64,000 bases of DNA, taken from the NCBI GenBank assembly GCA_049999725.1, contig JBNGIS010004247.1, forward strand, positions 307,541-371,540, written 5' to 3'. Origin of the DNA: Haplomitrium mnioides (Eukaryota; Marchantiophyta; Haplomitriopsida; Calobryales). Each line of letters starts with the position of its first letter. The stretch's first letter is position 1. Positions 1 through 11,558 of this stretch are shown here, piece by piece. A program made the position numbers and the translations under genes. The notes beneath the pieces are model-generated. The model was not told the DNA's origin. It was given only the letters and a program-made list of their open reading frames with translations, and did not search any database.

Positions 1-1550
1 GAGGTGAAGTCCAGTAAGGCAACACGCAACACGTGTCCTGTGGCGTTCACGTATTGGAGGAAGAAGAGAACAGAGGTGTTGGAGGAGGAAAGGTCGCGAC
101 GAGCGAAGCCCATCACATTCAGTTGCACAGCACCATCCGGAACTGCGAATATGGGCGAGCTTGGATGTAAATGTGTCACTTCATTCTCTGCAAACTCCAG
201 GCCGCTGAAAACTCTGCCCTCACTCAGTTGCAGTGCAGTTCTCGTACGATCAGCACTTCCCCTCGACGGGATCTGGAGTGCACCGCAACGGCGAGTAGGC
301 CACTTGCGCGATCAAAACCAAAACTCAAAACAAACCCTCCTGCGAAAACCAACCACAGATTCGTGCAAGGTCAGTTTCATGTCAGTCAGCACAAAACCGA
401 ACTGACCAGGAGATGTGTGTGTGCGAGTGTGAGAGAGAGAGCGAGAATAGTGATTTGTTTACCGTTTTCCAGACGTAAACTTGGCAAGAGGACTAGAAAT
501 GGCCGTGGATCTCGTACATGGATCAAGAGAGATCCAACCCCAACCCCAAGGGGAGATCCTGCCGGGTAGGATAAGTCATTATTAACTATTGTGCCGGAAA
601 GGTCCGCGGGGACCATTGGTGGCAGCACAACTGCTCTGAAAACTTGTGGCTCGCGTAAATGTAGCGAATCTACAGAATTCAGTTCACTGTCCCGTATATC
701 AATTTGGCCTCTACCGTTAGAGTCGAGCAGAATCTCCATAATGAAATCATAAAATCTACCTATCAGGTAGCGATCTAATCTCAATCTGATTGTCATTGCC
801 ACTTTCTGGAAAATCCCTGGGACTTTGCCAGCTCCGAAAATTTGCATTGCGTGAGAAGGAGTGAGCGGAAAACGGTTGTCATCAGGTGGACCATCGCCTG
901 CAGAACCCGCAATCACGCAATCGTGGCCTACTAAGGATGTCAACATCCGTCTCCTGAGTTCAGTCTTGGGGGAATTTGGACAGCACTTATCCACAATATC
1001 CCACTCCCCCCATATATTCAATCCCGTGTTCACGCATCTGCACACGTACATCGTCAGCCAAGCACAATCACTCGCCAATCAAACACAGTGAAATCAGATA
1101 GGGGGTTTCATTCACCAACCTGTCGGGCTTCAGTTTCAACACGTCGCCGAGTAAAATAGGCGAGTTGAGGCACCATTTCTCCCAACTTTCCCCCTCAGGA
1201 ACGCCCCACAGAACGCTCAGCTGTTTGCAACCTTTGATTAAGACAGTTCCCCATGTGCCAAAGCACTTGTCGGACGGAAAGAGAAATTTGCCGACTACCC
1301 CCTTTAACCATCCCCGGTTCTCGCAGGAACTGGGTCGTGGGAAATAAATCGAGTTCAGAATGGCGGACTGCCTTTCGCAGGCAGGTGTCCAGTCTCTCAT
1401 GTCTTTAACGCCATAGAGCCTGGCTTCGAATGATTCAAATCCTGGTGATGTACATGTACCAGCTGAGAATTCGCCCCAATAAGTCCCATCGCCCTCAGTG
1501 ACCACCACAGTCTCGAGCAGCAGCAACAGCAGCATCATAATCATCATCAT
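1..1550 (-). CDS. Putative secreted protein with two Cys/Trp-rich repeats (3' end off window)
   Basis: Not assignable to a named gene. Exon 1 is 1550-1120 and opens with a Leu/Met-rich hydrophobic stretch (residues 1-17), a plausible signal peptide. The intron 1119-1038 (82 bp) has a GT donor after CAG and a TGTGCAG acceptor; Arg144 is the split codon. Exon 2 starts at 1037. Splicing completes a second internal repeat. Repeat 1 has Cys33, Cys58, Cys76 and Cys96; repeat 2 has Cys108, Cys127, Cys145 and Cys162. The middle spacing is 18 residues in both, and a WGE/GKF element precedes the last Cys of each. After residue 163 the protein loses this pattern and I recognise nothing. A further open stretch at 302-1 (minus, no ATG) reads ALQLSEGRVF...NVMGFARRDL and stays open to the window edge, so it is probably exon 3. 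A phase-0 junction (donor 517, acceptor 303) would join it; a GTAAAC donor at 462 is the alternative. The exon 1/2 junction is well supported and the exon 2/3 junction is tentative. I know of plant proteins with similar Cys/Trp repeats but no established function. Confidence 0.68.
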
Positions 1551-1596
1551 CTTGGGTGGTTGGTTGGTTGGATGATTTGCAGTGATGATGCAGTAA

Positions 1597-1603
1597 ATTT
1601 ATA
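1597..1603 (-). promoter_or_regulatory. Possible TATA box of the secreted-protein gene
   Basis: On the minus strand the sequence reads TATAAAT about 47 bases before the chosen ATG (1550). That spacing would leave a short 5' UTR. The motif alone is weak evidence in AT-rich DNA, but its position before a credible first exon fits. Confidence 0.4.
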
Positions 1604-3062
1604 GCATGCAAACAGTGTGGACATTTTCCACAACAATGCCCACTATTTCCGTCTTTCTCTCCTCCATTTTCACAACCTTCACTTTGAGTACGATATCCTC
1701 GCAAGTTTCGCCGCTACTTTTACGAAATTTAGCTCGCTAGTTTTTACTATTTTTACTTGTCTACGACAATCGTCCATTTAGGCTTTGAACAATACTCGTA
1801 CAATTTTCTTCATCAGTATCAGTTTGTAGGCATGTCATCCGTGAATCCCTGTAATGTGAATGTGAAATCCATATGGGCCGTTCACTTCTTTGTACCAGTC
1901 ACAGGGGAAATGCTCTCTACTCCATTGTCCTTGCGTTTATTGCCAAAGAAAAGGCTCTTGTACGATCTACATCGCTTCTACTCTGCTTCATATGTTTCCG
2001 GTTTCCAAAAATGCCCCGGAAGACAGTAGCATTGATGCGCGGTAGACATTGCCTCAGTGCTCATGAACGATCAAAGGGGAATATATGTTTGAGAAAAGAA
2101 AGGATATAAGCCTCACACTTGTACTGCCGCCGACGATCGTCTCGATTGATTCTCTGGCATAGAACTTCCATATCCGTACGAGGAGGAAGTCCATCTCTCT
2201 CACACACGGACTTCAACGCTTATCATGATCTCTTTTCGTGTAATGCATATCATTTCTCGTATCTGCATTGTACTGCTAAATGTTTCACGTTCCCGAATAT
2301 GAAAATAATCATACTCAAGTACTGAATCGAGAGGATTCCATTTGTACAGAATACATTTCGAGTACTTCATTGAATTCACTTTCCAGGACCCTGCTGCGAA
2401 CAATAGATCTGAGACGTTCTGGGAAGCATGATTAAGTACATCTTCAATCCAGCGGCAGTTGCTTTTAGAGGGAAGCTTGTTTCTGCGTTTCTTCTATATT
2501 GCTTGGCATGCAAATTCTTCTGCTAGACATCGAGGGATTCCAGATGTATTGCCCAGCTGTATAGCTGACGTTAGCAAGTGAGAGATCGAGTGGCAACTTT
2601 CCCTTTTGTTGCAGCTTTTTAGACACTGTACAGGATTGTTCATCGTGCTGTTTGTTTTTTCTCCAGTGAAATACAACTAATTCTCAACAATTGGACCACT
2701 AAATTTGTGAGCAGTTGATTCAACCACAACACCACCCGAACGCCCAACATACACAACTGTCTATAATGAGAAATCAAAAAATTGTGTCATGCTTATAAAT
2801 AGCAGAGACTACCAATTTTTGTTCAGTAGCCACAAAGGTTATGACCCAAATTAGCTTCGCACAAATGGGGAGGGTTGAATTTCTTCATGTTTTCTCCACC
2901 GTCAATGGAGGCACAAAAACAACAACGGCACAGCATTCATGCCAGCTTTAAGAATGTTTCTGGTATGCAAATCCCCAAAATACTCCGGCATACAGAAAAA
3001 GAGGATATGGAGCTGGACTCTAGCGAGTCTTCAGCAGTATTGTTGGCCAGATGGGAAAAAAA
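1604..3062. other. Intergenic DNA, no gene recognised
   Basis: The open frames here are short (at most about 90 codons), overlap on both strands and match no domain I know. Base composition is mixed. It probably holds the upstream region of the minus-strand gene. Confidence 0.6.
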
Positions 3063-3160
3063 GTCCATGAAATTGTGGCTTGTTTGTCAGAAGAAGGAAA
3101 CAGTCCATGAGATTGTGGCTTGTATGCCAGATGAGGGAAACAGTCCATGAAGTAGTGGAG
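3063..3160. repeat. 40-bp tandem repeat, about 2.5 copies
   Basis: Units start at 3063, 3103 and 3143 with GTCCATGA, a period of exactly 40 bp. The first two differ at only a few bases, so the duplication is fairly recent. Confidence 0.85.
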
Positions 3161-3447
3161 TTGTACATGCCGTCAGACTCGCCGTGAGCCCTTCTATGTG
3201 TCGATTGAAAGACACTGCCAAGACCGCCAAATGGACATTTATGAGACTAGAATCTCTGAGTTGACTGGTGTGAAACTTCGTAGCTGATATAATATGGTAG
3301 CGACCAGTGTAGAAAAGTCTTGCAACAACAGTTACCGAGAAAATCCGCCCGGCATTCCACTGGCAATGGTGAAACACACTACACTAGTGTAGAAAGATGA
3401 AATCTGGGGATGATGATGCAAAACGGAAACGGCTTTGCCATTCCTTT

Positions 3448-3585
3448 GCTGTCTTTTTCTATTTCTTCATTCCTATCCTGTCTTTTCTCATTCTTCATTC
3501 CCATGATGTCTTTTCTCATTCTTCATTCCTATGATGTCTTTTTCTATTTCTTCATTCCTATGCTGTCTTTTCTATTTCTTCAAGT
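3448..3585. repeat. 28-29 bp pyrimidine-rich tandem repeat, five copies
   Basis: Units start at 3448, 3477, 3505, 3533 and 3562. Each carries a TGTCTTTT core followed by TTCTTCATTCC. The motif resembles the CTTCTCATTCC part of satellite A that follows, so this may be its degenerate edge. Confidence 0.8.
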
Positions 3586-3782
3586 CATGGCATCGATCTT
3601 ATCGATCTTTTTCATAGATGTGCGTGCCTGGACTTGGCATTTTCTTGACTTTACCTTAGTCTACCTTGTGTACTTACTTAACTTCTTGCCATGTATTGAC
3701 TTTACATGAATCTAACTTCTTCCTTTAAAGACTTTTCATTCCTTGGACTTTATATAAATCTAGATTCTAACTTACTTGCTTA
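3586..3782. repeat. Remnant of satellite A, left of Copia C1
   Basis: Degenerate copies of the 48-bp satellite are visible (GACTTTACAT, AATCTAACTTC, CATTCCTTGGACTTTA). The array resumes at 14754 on the other side of C1, so C1 interrupted a satellite array. Confidence 0.7.
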
Positions 3783-4047
3783 TGTTGTAAAAGAAGAATC
3801 AATCAATAATCCAAACAAGAACATGAACACATATGGACAAGGTATATGATGGAAAGGAAATCTTCCTCTCCTCTTCTCTCATTCTCAATAAGAATATATA
3901 TGATAATGCTCTTAGGCTACAAATGTATATACATGTGTTTATCTACTAGTATTAGTATTAACCATAAACCTAATTTTATGTGCTAATCATAGATTAAGGT
4001 CTAATTATAGACTAGCCGTTTTACTTTACCATATATATAGTGTAACA
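3783..4047 (-). repeat. 3' LTR of Copia C1 (265 bp)
   Basis: On the minus strand it runs from TGTTACACTATA to TTACAACA, with TG/CA termini. The bases just upstream in the element (AACCAAAGCCGAG) sit where C2 has its polypurine tract. It aligns along its length with 14456-14753. Confidence 0.85.
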
Positions 4048-4429
4048 CTCGGCTTTGGTTATAACATGGAGAATGTTATAAACACATGTAAGATAAAAGT
4101 GAAATCTATGACAAAATAACTTCAACACTACTAAAAGGATCCATATGAAGAATAAAGTTGTTGCCTCATTACAACCCTCTCATACTACCCTCTCATACTA
4201 CTCCTGTGAGGGAATGAGTACAACCACCATTATACATGGATAAATATATCATGAAGTGACAAGATATAGAAAAGACATAATAATGAGACGTGCATTATTG
4301 AAGAAAACAGGAGAAATATAGCTCTATGCCATATATATATATATAGATAGATAAAGGATAATCAAGTGACCTCTTGAAATATGAGATGAGCAGTATATAT
4401 AACAAAGATATATCAAAGATAAATATGAA

Positions 4430-5290
4430 GATGTCAATATAATGAGAACAAGACAGTGGCAAAAATGCTGGTGTAGTGCAAGAGGTAAAGTCTTCGTAAA
4501 AATATTAGCAATATTCTCTTTGCCAAAGAAAACTTGCACAAATATAGTCTCATTTTGCTGCTTTTGTGTAAAGAAAAACTTAGATGCAATGTGTTTTATA
4601 TGGTCTCCTTTTATAAAACCTTATGAGACCTTCTCTACACATGCCAAGTTATACTCAATTATAACAGTCGACTCAGATATACAAGGTAATCTATAATGTA
4701 AATAAATATTATCAATCATCCTTCATAGGTATATACAGTCCCTACTAGCTTCATACAAAGCTATAATCTTTGCATAGTTTGAAGATGTACATTCATACAA
4801 AGCTATAATCTTTGCATGGTTTGAAGATGTACAAGTCAATTTTTTCTTTGTACTTTTCTATGATATAGCTATAGAGTCGTATAAGAATACATAGCCGGTT
4901 TGGGATTTAGCATCGTGAGGATCCAAAAGTATCATGCATCTGTATACTTGGTAAGGATTTGATCAGTAGTATTCGGGAAAAATAGTCCCATGTAAGTTGT
5001 GTCTTGTAAATATATGAAAATACATTTGATACCATTCTAATGTCGTATAGTAGGTTGTGAATTGTGTCTTGCAAGCAAGTTCACGACAAAGGATATATCA
5101 GGGTGTGGTTGATTTGCAAGATACATAAGAGCTTCTCTAGTGGAGAGATATGGTATGTGAGATCCAAGAATTGGCTCTATGTCTTTTCTTTTTTGAAAAA
5201 TGTCCTTTTCTCTCACAAGGGTTCTAATCTCTATAAGTGATGTTACTCGATGAGATTTGTCTATATTAAATTGTTTTAGGTTTTTCCTAG
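4430..5290 (-). pseudogene. Copia RNase H / 3' pol remnant (C1)
   Basis: Minus-strand translation in changing frames gives Copia RNase H landmarks such as PKPAMYSYTTL, then ENIANIFTKTLP near the end, the typical pol terminus. A tandem duplication of about 43 bp at 4750-4835 repeats the segment read as LQTMQRL. Numerous stops make it non-functional. The C2 counterpart is at 56640-57260. Confidence 0.75.
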
Positions 5291-6423
5291 TGCAATGTTA
5301 TCAAAGTGAAAACTCATGGCTATTATCTCATCGTGAAATCTCTGGTACCGGATTTGACCACTCTATTTAAGTTCATAAATAGATCTAAAGATCTAGACTG
5401 CATATCCATCCTTTGCCAGAGGCATGGATTGATGCATAGAGAGGACAATAGGTCTTTTCTCCCTAGACTGCATCTCATGGACTATAGGTCTTTACATAGT
5501 ACTACCACCACTAGGTTTGATTATGGTCGTTGATAAAGAAGTAGATAGGTCGCTAGTTGGTTTTTGCTTAGCGACATTCTCCCCTTGAATATGATAGATA
5601 CTTCTTGCTATAGGCTCTCAAAGAGCTTTCAAGTAGATCTAGGTATCTAATATCCAATATAGGTATGTTGTAACAACATCCATATGATGTGTTATAAGCT
5701 CATGTCCTAAGAAAAAGCCTACTAAGAATCGGTATGTGATAGCATCCATCACTGGGGCGTATATGAGATCATAGTCTCTCTGAGGTATTTGTGTATAGCC
5801 TTTGGCCACAAGGCGTGCCATATATTGGACAATTTTTCCTTTTTTATTTTTCCTTTTCATAAAGATAATGGGCATCGGAAGGAACAGAGACCAAAGGTAC
5901 GAATACCTTCCTCTGTATTATACAATCGAGATCTAAATCCATTGCATTTTTCCACTCTATTCAATCAAAACTGTCCATAGGATAGAGTATGTGAAACAGA
6001 GAATGCAAAATGATCGTATACATCTACACTCTCATTTTTCCATATAATCCATATATCCATGTAGTGGATTGACATCTCTTGACTATCAGGGTGATCCAAT
6101 ATGGAGATGGTCGGCTGAGATAGTAATGGTGTGGATGATGATGGTATTGGCACATCAATTGAGAAAGTAGTTCTCTTAGTCAAAACTTTTTGCTGAGGTT
6201 GAGAGTCTTTTGAGCAAAGAGGGCGTCCTCTCTTTTGCCTTGGTAATTGGTCAATTGTTGGTTTATGAATATCATGAATTTTTGCAAGAATATTCACCAT
6301 AGGTATATGTGACCTTGTTACCTTGGAAATCTCATTATATGAGTCTGACAATTGTTCGAAGGTTTTAGCCAAATGACGAAGTCTCTTGACTTTATCCTCA
6401 CATTGCCTTGTTATTTGGTCCAT
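5286..6423 (-). pseudogene. Copia reverse transcriptase remnant lacking the YxDD motif (C1)
   Basis: Conserved RT segments are readable: ARLVAKGYTQIPQRDYDLIY and the following MDVVTTYLYWILDT (5875-5639), where canonical elements read MDVVTAYLYG. The upstream linker (6423-5965) has the SMHYMDIWI-like stretch also seen in C2. Compared with C2, about 220 bp are missing at about 5286-5291: the C1 sequence jumps from a point matching C2 56315 to one matching C2 56536. The lost piece includes the YIDD active site, so this copy cannot encode a working enzyme. Confidence 0.8.
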
Positions 6424-6489
6424 CCATATAGTGGATATGTTCTGCCAATGTAGTTTTTTAAGTAATGAAGAAATTTTGTCTTCAAAAAG

Positions 6490-7420
6490 TTATGGAAATA
6501 TATCCTTATAAAAATGGCAATCTCCTAATCTAGCTTGGAAAACATCAGCAGTCGATGGTTTGAGATAGCATATAATAGAAGGGGATTCATATCCCACATA
6601 GANNNNNNNNNNGAGATAGCATATAATAGAAGGGGATTCATATCCCACATAGATGCTTGTTTGTCTTTGAGGTCCAATCTTAGTCATTTTTGGTCCCAGA
6701 ATTGGAACTAAGACTTGACAACAAAAAACTCTTGAATGAGATAGATCAGGTATATTACCATAGACAAATTGGTGAGGTTATAATGTATTGAAAGATAGTG
6801 GCCTATATTTTAAAAGTGATGTAGGATGTAGTATTGCGTTGGCCCCATGCAGAAACTGGTAAATTGGTTTGCATGAGCACGGTTATGGCAATTGTTTGTA
6901 TGCTGAGAATTACTCTTTTGGCTATTCTATTTTGAAAACGGACATGCGCCACAAAGTATTGGGTATCTATAACCATTGTCATACAAAAATCATCAAATGT
7001 TTTTGATGCAAACTCTCTCATATTGTTAACTCATAGGACTTTAATGGAACTTTCTAGAAATTGAACTTTCAATTTCAGAATATGTCCCAATATCCTCATT
7101 AAGACTAAATTATGGATTGAGAGTAATGATACTTGTGACCATTTAGTTCAAGCTCTCATTATAACCCAAAAATACTGAAAGGGCCCATTGGGTGGATCGA
7201 TAGAACCACAAATATCTGCATGTATTCTCTCAAGGAATTTTGGAATTTCTAGAACTATCTTGGATATTGCTATTCGTAAAGCCATTTCTCTTTGAGAACA
7301 GTGTATGCACAGTTTTACGATCATACATGGTGTTATGCTTAAAAGAATAGATCGAGACACTTTTTGAATGTTTTCAAACATAGACGTGCCCGAATGTTCT
7401 AAGCAATTATGCCATAGTAT
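6490..7420 (-). pseudogene. Copia integrase remnant, catalytic residues D-N-K (C1)
   Basis: The zinc-binding half ends in CIHCSQ (7320-7270 region), followed by RIHADICGSI with the first catalytic Asp. The second Asp is Asn (codon at 7025-7027), and the expected Glu, exactly 36 codons later, is Lys (6917-6919). Stops and frameshifts interrupt the core. A 10-N gap (6603-6612) lies in the 3' part, flanked by a 41-bp duplication. Confidence 0.8.
6603..6612. other. Assembly gap (10 N) with 41-bp flanking duplication
   Basis: 6562-6602 and 6613-6653 are identical, as expected for an overlap between two contigs that was not merged. Confidence 0.9.
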
Positions 7421-7429
7421 GGTAAGATC

Positions 7430-7990
7430 GATGTTTTGTACATGAGTATGAAAATTTTGTATTTGCGTTATAGAAAAATCAAAAGGGTATGCAAAGAAAG
7501 TTTATTTTATTACATATACTTCAAGAGTGTGCTTTAACAAATGCAACACTTCTTGGTTTTTACAAGTGCTGGTATGAATATGGAAACTATTGTCTTTTAT
7601 ATCTTTGAAACTAATAAGGTTCTTTGTAGCACTTGGTGCATAAATAGCGGGTCTAATATTAAGAATAATCCATTGTGGCAATCCGATTATGGTTGGTCCT
7701 TTGCCTTCTTCAATTTGGTTACTACCCTTGATTGTAGTCACCTTTCGGTGTGAGAGCGTAAGCTTGGTGAATTATGATCTGCATTTCAAAATGGTATGAG
7801 TACCGCCACTATCAATTATATAGGTATGAATATCATCAAGAGGTACTGTAGTATTTGTACACTTAATCAGATTTGTTTCAGGTGTGTTCAAATCCTCTTC
7901 CTTATCGATATAGTCACTAAAGGTATTGATCTATTCCAAGAAAACACCATGAGTCTCGGCTGCAGCATTCTAGCTCTTGTCCTTTGCATA
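7430..7990 (-). pseudogene. Copia protease and pre-integrase remnant (C1)
   Basis: The retropepsin motif reads IIDSGGTHTIL, with the catalytic Asp-Ser-Gly triad at 7813-7805 intact. Downstream, IYAPSATKNLISF and EVLHLLKHT match the same segment of C2. Frameshifts separate the triad from the following 79-codon frame (7741-7502). Confidence 0.75.
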
Positions 7991-7999
7991 CAGTGCTAC

Positions 8000-8876
8000 C
8001 AAGTGACCTAAGATCCTGCAAACTTTATGGGTATGTTCCATAGTCCCTCATTTGCTGCATACTAGTGGGCCTCTTGAATTACATGAGGATGGTTGACTTC
8101 TATTATTGTATGAAGATCTGCCTCCTCTTCTTCGTCTTTGGAAAAATCTTATAGAGTTGGCCCTTCCTCTACTTCTAAAAGAACTCTTGATTTCTGCAAG
8201 TTCAGGGTGCTTTACCCTTTTGAGATTTTTATCTAAAGGAACCAAATCTGACCCTTGTTCAAGACATGCCTCTATTATATTCTGGCTTCAAAAAATGAGC
8301 TTCAAGTGTTTGGGTTGGAGGTAGGGTGCTTGGGGGTCTAACTATAGAATTTTTCATCAATAAGTCTTGATGCTTCTTTGCTAACAGTCGATATGCTATC
8401 AGTTCAGAATATGTAGTAAAATTCATGTTTTTGTATTGAGCACACATAATCATGTTTATTATATGAAATGTGGACAATGTCTTTTTAATCTGTTCCTTTT
8501 AGTAAACACGGTGTCCACACAAATTCAATTGAGATGTAATTTTGAATAACTTAGTGTTGTATTTAGAGATAGTTGGAAAATCTTTAACTCTCAAATTAAC
8601 CCAATCATGCCTTGCTTTAGGCAGATGTATAGTTTTGGTATGGCCAAATCTGTTTTTCATGCTATCGTAGAGGATTCTTGGGTTACTCTCATTCAAATAT
8701 TGTATTTTGAGAGAGTCTGAAAGATGAAACCTCAAGAAGACCAAAGCCTGGGTTTTTCGATGTGGAGTAATACCCTCATTTGTCAAGATGATTGTCTCCA
8801 ATCCTTTTGATACTAGATGTGCAACAACATCTAATGACCATAAGAGGTAATTGTCTCCTTCTATTGTCAACTATTT
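8000..8876 (-). pseudogene. Copia gag remnant (C1)
   Basis: Three broken frames give a Copia gag: TIEGDNYLLWSLDVVAHL at the N-terminus, KARHDWVNLRVKDFP in the middle, then AQYKNMNFTTYSELIAY. A zinc knuckle follows at about 8055-8010, whose second Cys is a stop codon (C-S-K-stop-G, then H and C). The same landmarks occur in C2 and C3 gag. It is inactive. Confidence 0.82.
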
Positions 8877-10626
8877 AAAATTTAATTTCTCCATGATTTA
8901 GAATGCATAAAGAGTTTTAAGGGTTTGAGGAAAAATAACAGATATATCAAAAATTCAGAAAATCAAATGTTAAACTCTTTTCTCTTTTATGAATAATAGT
9001 TGAAACAGATTTTGGTAACAATGGCTATATAGAGAGTATGTTCCGTGTTCTTTTTGCAATAGGCAAGGGGTTGATCATCAAAACTTCAAAAAAACAAATG
9101 TTGTTGTCAGCAATAGGCTTTCAGAATTCAGCAGTAATATATCAGGAGTTAATGAAGTCTTTTTTTGAGAAATAGTCTTAAGAAGTTGGAATAAATATCT
9201 TGAATATGCAAACTTGTTGTGTGAATTTGTGAATCACGCCTTGAAGGCAGATGATGTTGATAAATGTCACGCCCCTCTCTCCTGGCTTAACTCAAATAGA
9301 GCTTTTTCCAATGGAAGAGGCGTGACACGGTTTAACAGGCCCTTTTATGAGACGGCCCTGGTCCCCATTTTATCTCTTGGACGGACTAACAACCGCGAGC
9401 TTCTTGGCAGCGCGGTTACTTCACACCAAATCTACACTCTGTTGTCCTCTCTTTCTCTCCACACACATCCCCAAGCTAAAATAGGACATGCTCAGACCTT
9501 GTCACTCATTCTTGCACTGAGACTACTTGCAATCATTCACATCTCTGCCATTTCATAGGGAAAATACATACAAGAATACATCTACAAACTTCAATGCAAA
9601 CTCTACGCTGAATGTACATAGGGCCAGCTACTCCAGCACCTGAACTTCCTTCTCTACAGATCTACAGGTTCTCTAACTCCTACTCAAAATGATGCCCACA
9701 ACTATAGACGTATCTACACTATTTACTCGACAGAAGTATAGAATGCCACGGACCAGCGACTTCCGCTATTACCCGAGTCTCCTCCACGACACTTCACACT
9801 TCAGCCCGCCCACTCACACACGCATTCACCAACTAGTTTATACCCTCCGTCGTAGAGGGGCTTGGATTCACTTCCGCAAGCTTGGAAGAGGTTAGCTTAA
9901 CTTCCACCTCTGGAAGGCAATCCTCATGACTGCTGGACACACTTCACCAGATCTCGACCGGGTCTTCTCTGCAGTGCGCAGGCACTAACGCAGCCCCCCT
10001 TGCCTTTGACCTCCCTCTGAAATGGTAACAACAACACCCTCCTGATGCCACTGAGCAGAATCCCCTCATGTGCGATTCCGACTCACGAGCCCGGGTCGAA
10101 TGCACCTGCTTCTCTCTTCAATAACGATCCACCTCTGAACGGTAGTCCACTTCCAGAATGGGTTCACCTAGATCACCCGAGTCTCTAGAGCCTTCCGCTC
10201 AACGATGCTCGGGGCCCTTCCAATCCACCTCCACTCTTCTAGCCCTTGAACGCAAGTCCACTTGCTGCACTCAACGGATTGCAGATCACACTCCCCGTCC
10301 CTCGCTATCCCCTTGCACCAGAGTTGCAATCACACCTTCAATCTCATTCTCAGCCTCTTAGATTCGCAATGTCCCTCACAATGCATCGGTCCACGCAATC
10401 GTACACATTCACACTTCGTGCCTCTCGTTGCCCCTCTCAAGACTCAGAACTTGATCTCCCTGTGTGCGCCCCCACGATTGCGCGTGCACTTTTTTTCTCC
10501 CTTGACTTCCCATGGTGGTAGGTGGTGAGATGACTTCCCATGGTGACACTTGTCTCGACCAGCTCCGAAGTTAACGACAAGTTCTGAGGTTTCCGGGGGT
10601 TTGGTCCGCAATTTTCCTCGGACTGA

Positions 10627-10870
10627 CGAGTCTGAAGATTCCCGTGGAACCGAGTCCGAAGATTCCCGCGGAACTGAGCCCAAAGATACCCGTGGAACCG
10701 AGTCCAAAGAATCCCGCGAAGCTAAGTCCGAAGAATTCCGCGGAACCGAGTCCGAAGAATTCCATGGAAACATGTCCGAAAATCCCCGCAGAACCGAGTC
10801 CGAAAAATTCCGTGGAATAGAATCTGAAGATCTCCATGGAACCAAGTCTGAAGATCTTTGTGGACCCGAT
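10627..10870. repeat. 24-bp minisatellite inside the L1 LTR (about 10 units)
   Basis: Units of the type ACCGAGTCCGAAGATTCC plus CGYGGA recur every 24 bp. Because 24 is a multiple of three, a frame stays open and would give a TESEDSRG-like octapeptide repeat. I regard this as a by-product. Confidence 0.9.
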
Positions 10871-10900
10871 CCGAAGAATCCCTTGGACCTTGAGTTTGAA

Positions 10901-11290
10901 GTTGACTTTTCCTCTGATACCGCCGTCCAACGTTGTCTTCAACTTGGAAGTTGGACCGTAGCTTTGACCTTGATCCGTAGTTGACCGCAGACCCAAGTCC
11001 AAAGAATCCAATGGACTGTTGAGTCCAAAGGATCCCTTGGACCATGAGTTCCAAGGTTGACTTTTCCTCCATGGCTGTCGTCCGATGCCGTCTTCAATCG
11101 GGAAGCTTGACAGCCGGTTTGACCTTGATCCGCAGTTGACCACAGACCTAAGTTCGAAGAATCCAATGGACTGGTGAGTCCGAGACCCTGAGTTTTAAGG
11201 TTGAATTTTCCTCCGTGGCCGCCATCCGACACCGACCTCAACCGGGAAGCTTGACTGCCGACTTGACCTTGATTCCAATGTTTGACCAAA
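10901..11290. repeat. 144-155 bp tandem repeat inside the L1 LTR
   Basis: GTTGACTTTTCCTC-type starts occur at 10901, 11056 and 11200, each followed by a TTGACCTTGATCC segment. There are three diverged copies. Confidence 0.85.
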
Positions 11291-11315
11291 GAGCTCCATT
11301 GATCCGAGTTCAAAG

Positions 11316-11558
11316 CAATTCGTGGATCCGAATCCAAAGGACTTTGTAGATCCGAATCCGAAGGACTTTGCGGATCCGAATCAGGAGGACTTCATGGATC
11401 CAAATCCGATGGACACCGTAGACCCAAATTTGGAGGACTTTGCAGATCCGAATCCGGAGGACTATGTAGATCCGAATCCAGAGGACTTTGCGGATCCGAA
11501 TCCAATGGACTTTGCGGATCCGAATCCGAAGGACTTCGCAGATCCAAATCCGAACGAT
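11316..11558. repeat. Second 24-bp minisatellite inside the L1 LTR (about 10 units)
   Basis: Units of GGATCCGAATCCGAAGGAC plus TTTGC recur every 24 bp. The open frame would read DPNPxDFx repeated. The unit differs from the 10627 minisatellite but has the same length and a shared TCCGAA core, suggesting a common origin. Confidence 0.9.

Noticed and set aside
4-405. 133-codon plus-strand frame at the window start
   Set aside because: It has no domain and is antisense to the likely third exon of the minus-strand gene, which stays open to the edge.
1495-1704. Cys/His-rich 69-codon minus-strand frame
   Set aside because: It overlaps the start of the gene in another frame and covers the probable promoter; its Asp and Ala runs come from simple repeats.
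10550-10984. 144-codon frame with an acidic octapeptide repeat
   Set aside because: It is created by the 24-bp minisatellite inside the L1 LTR; the flanking codons lack any domain, and the other strand is equally open.
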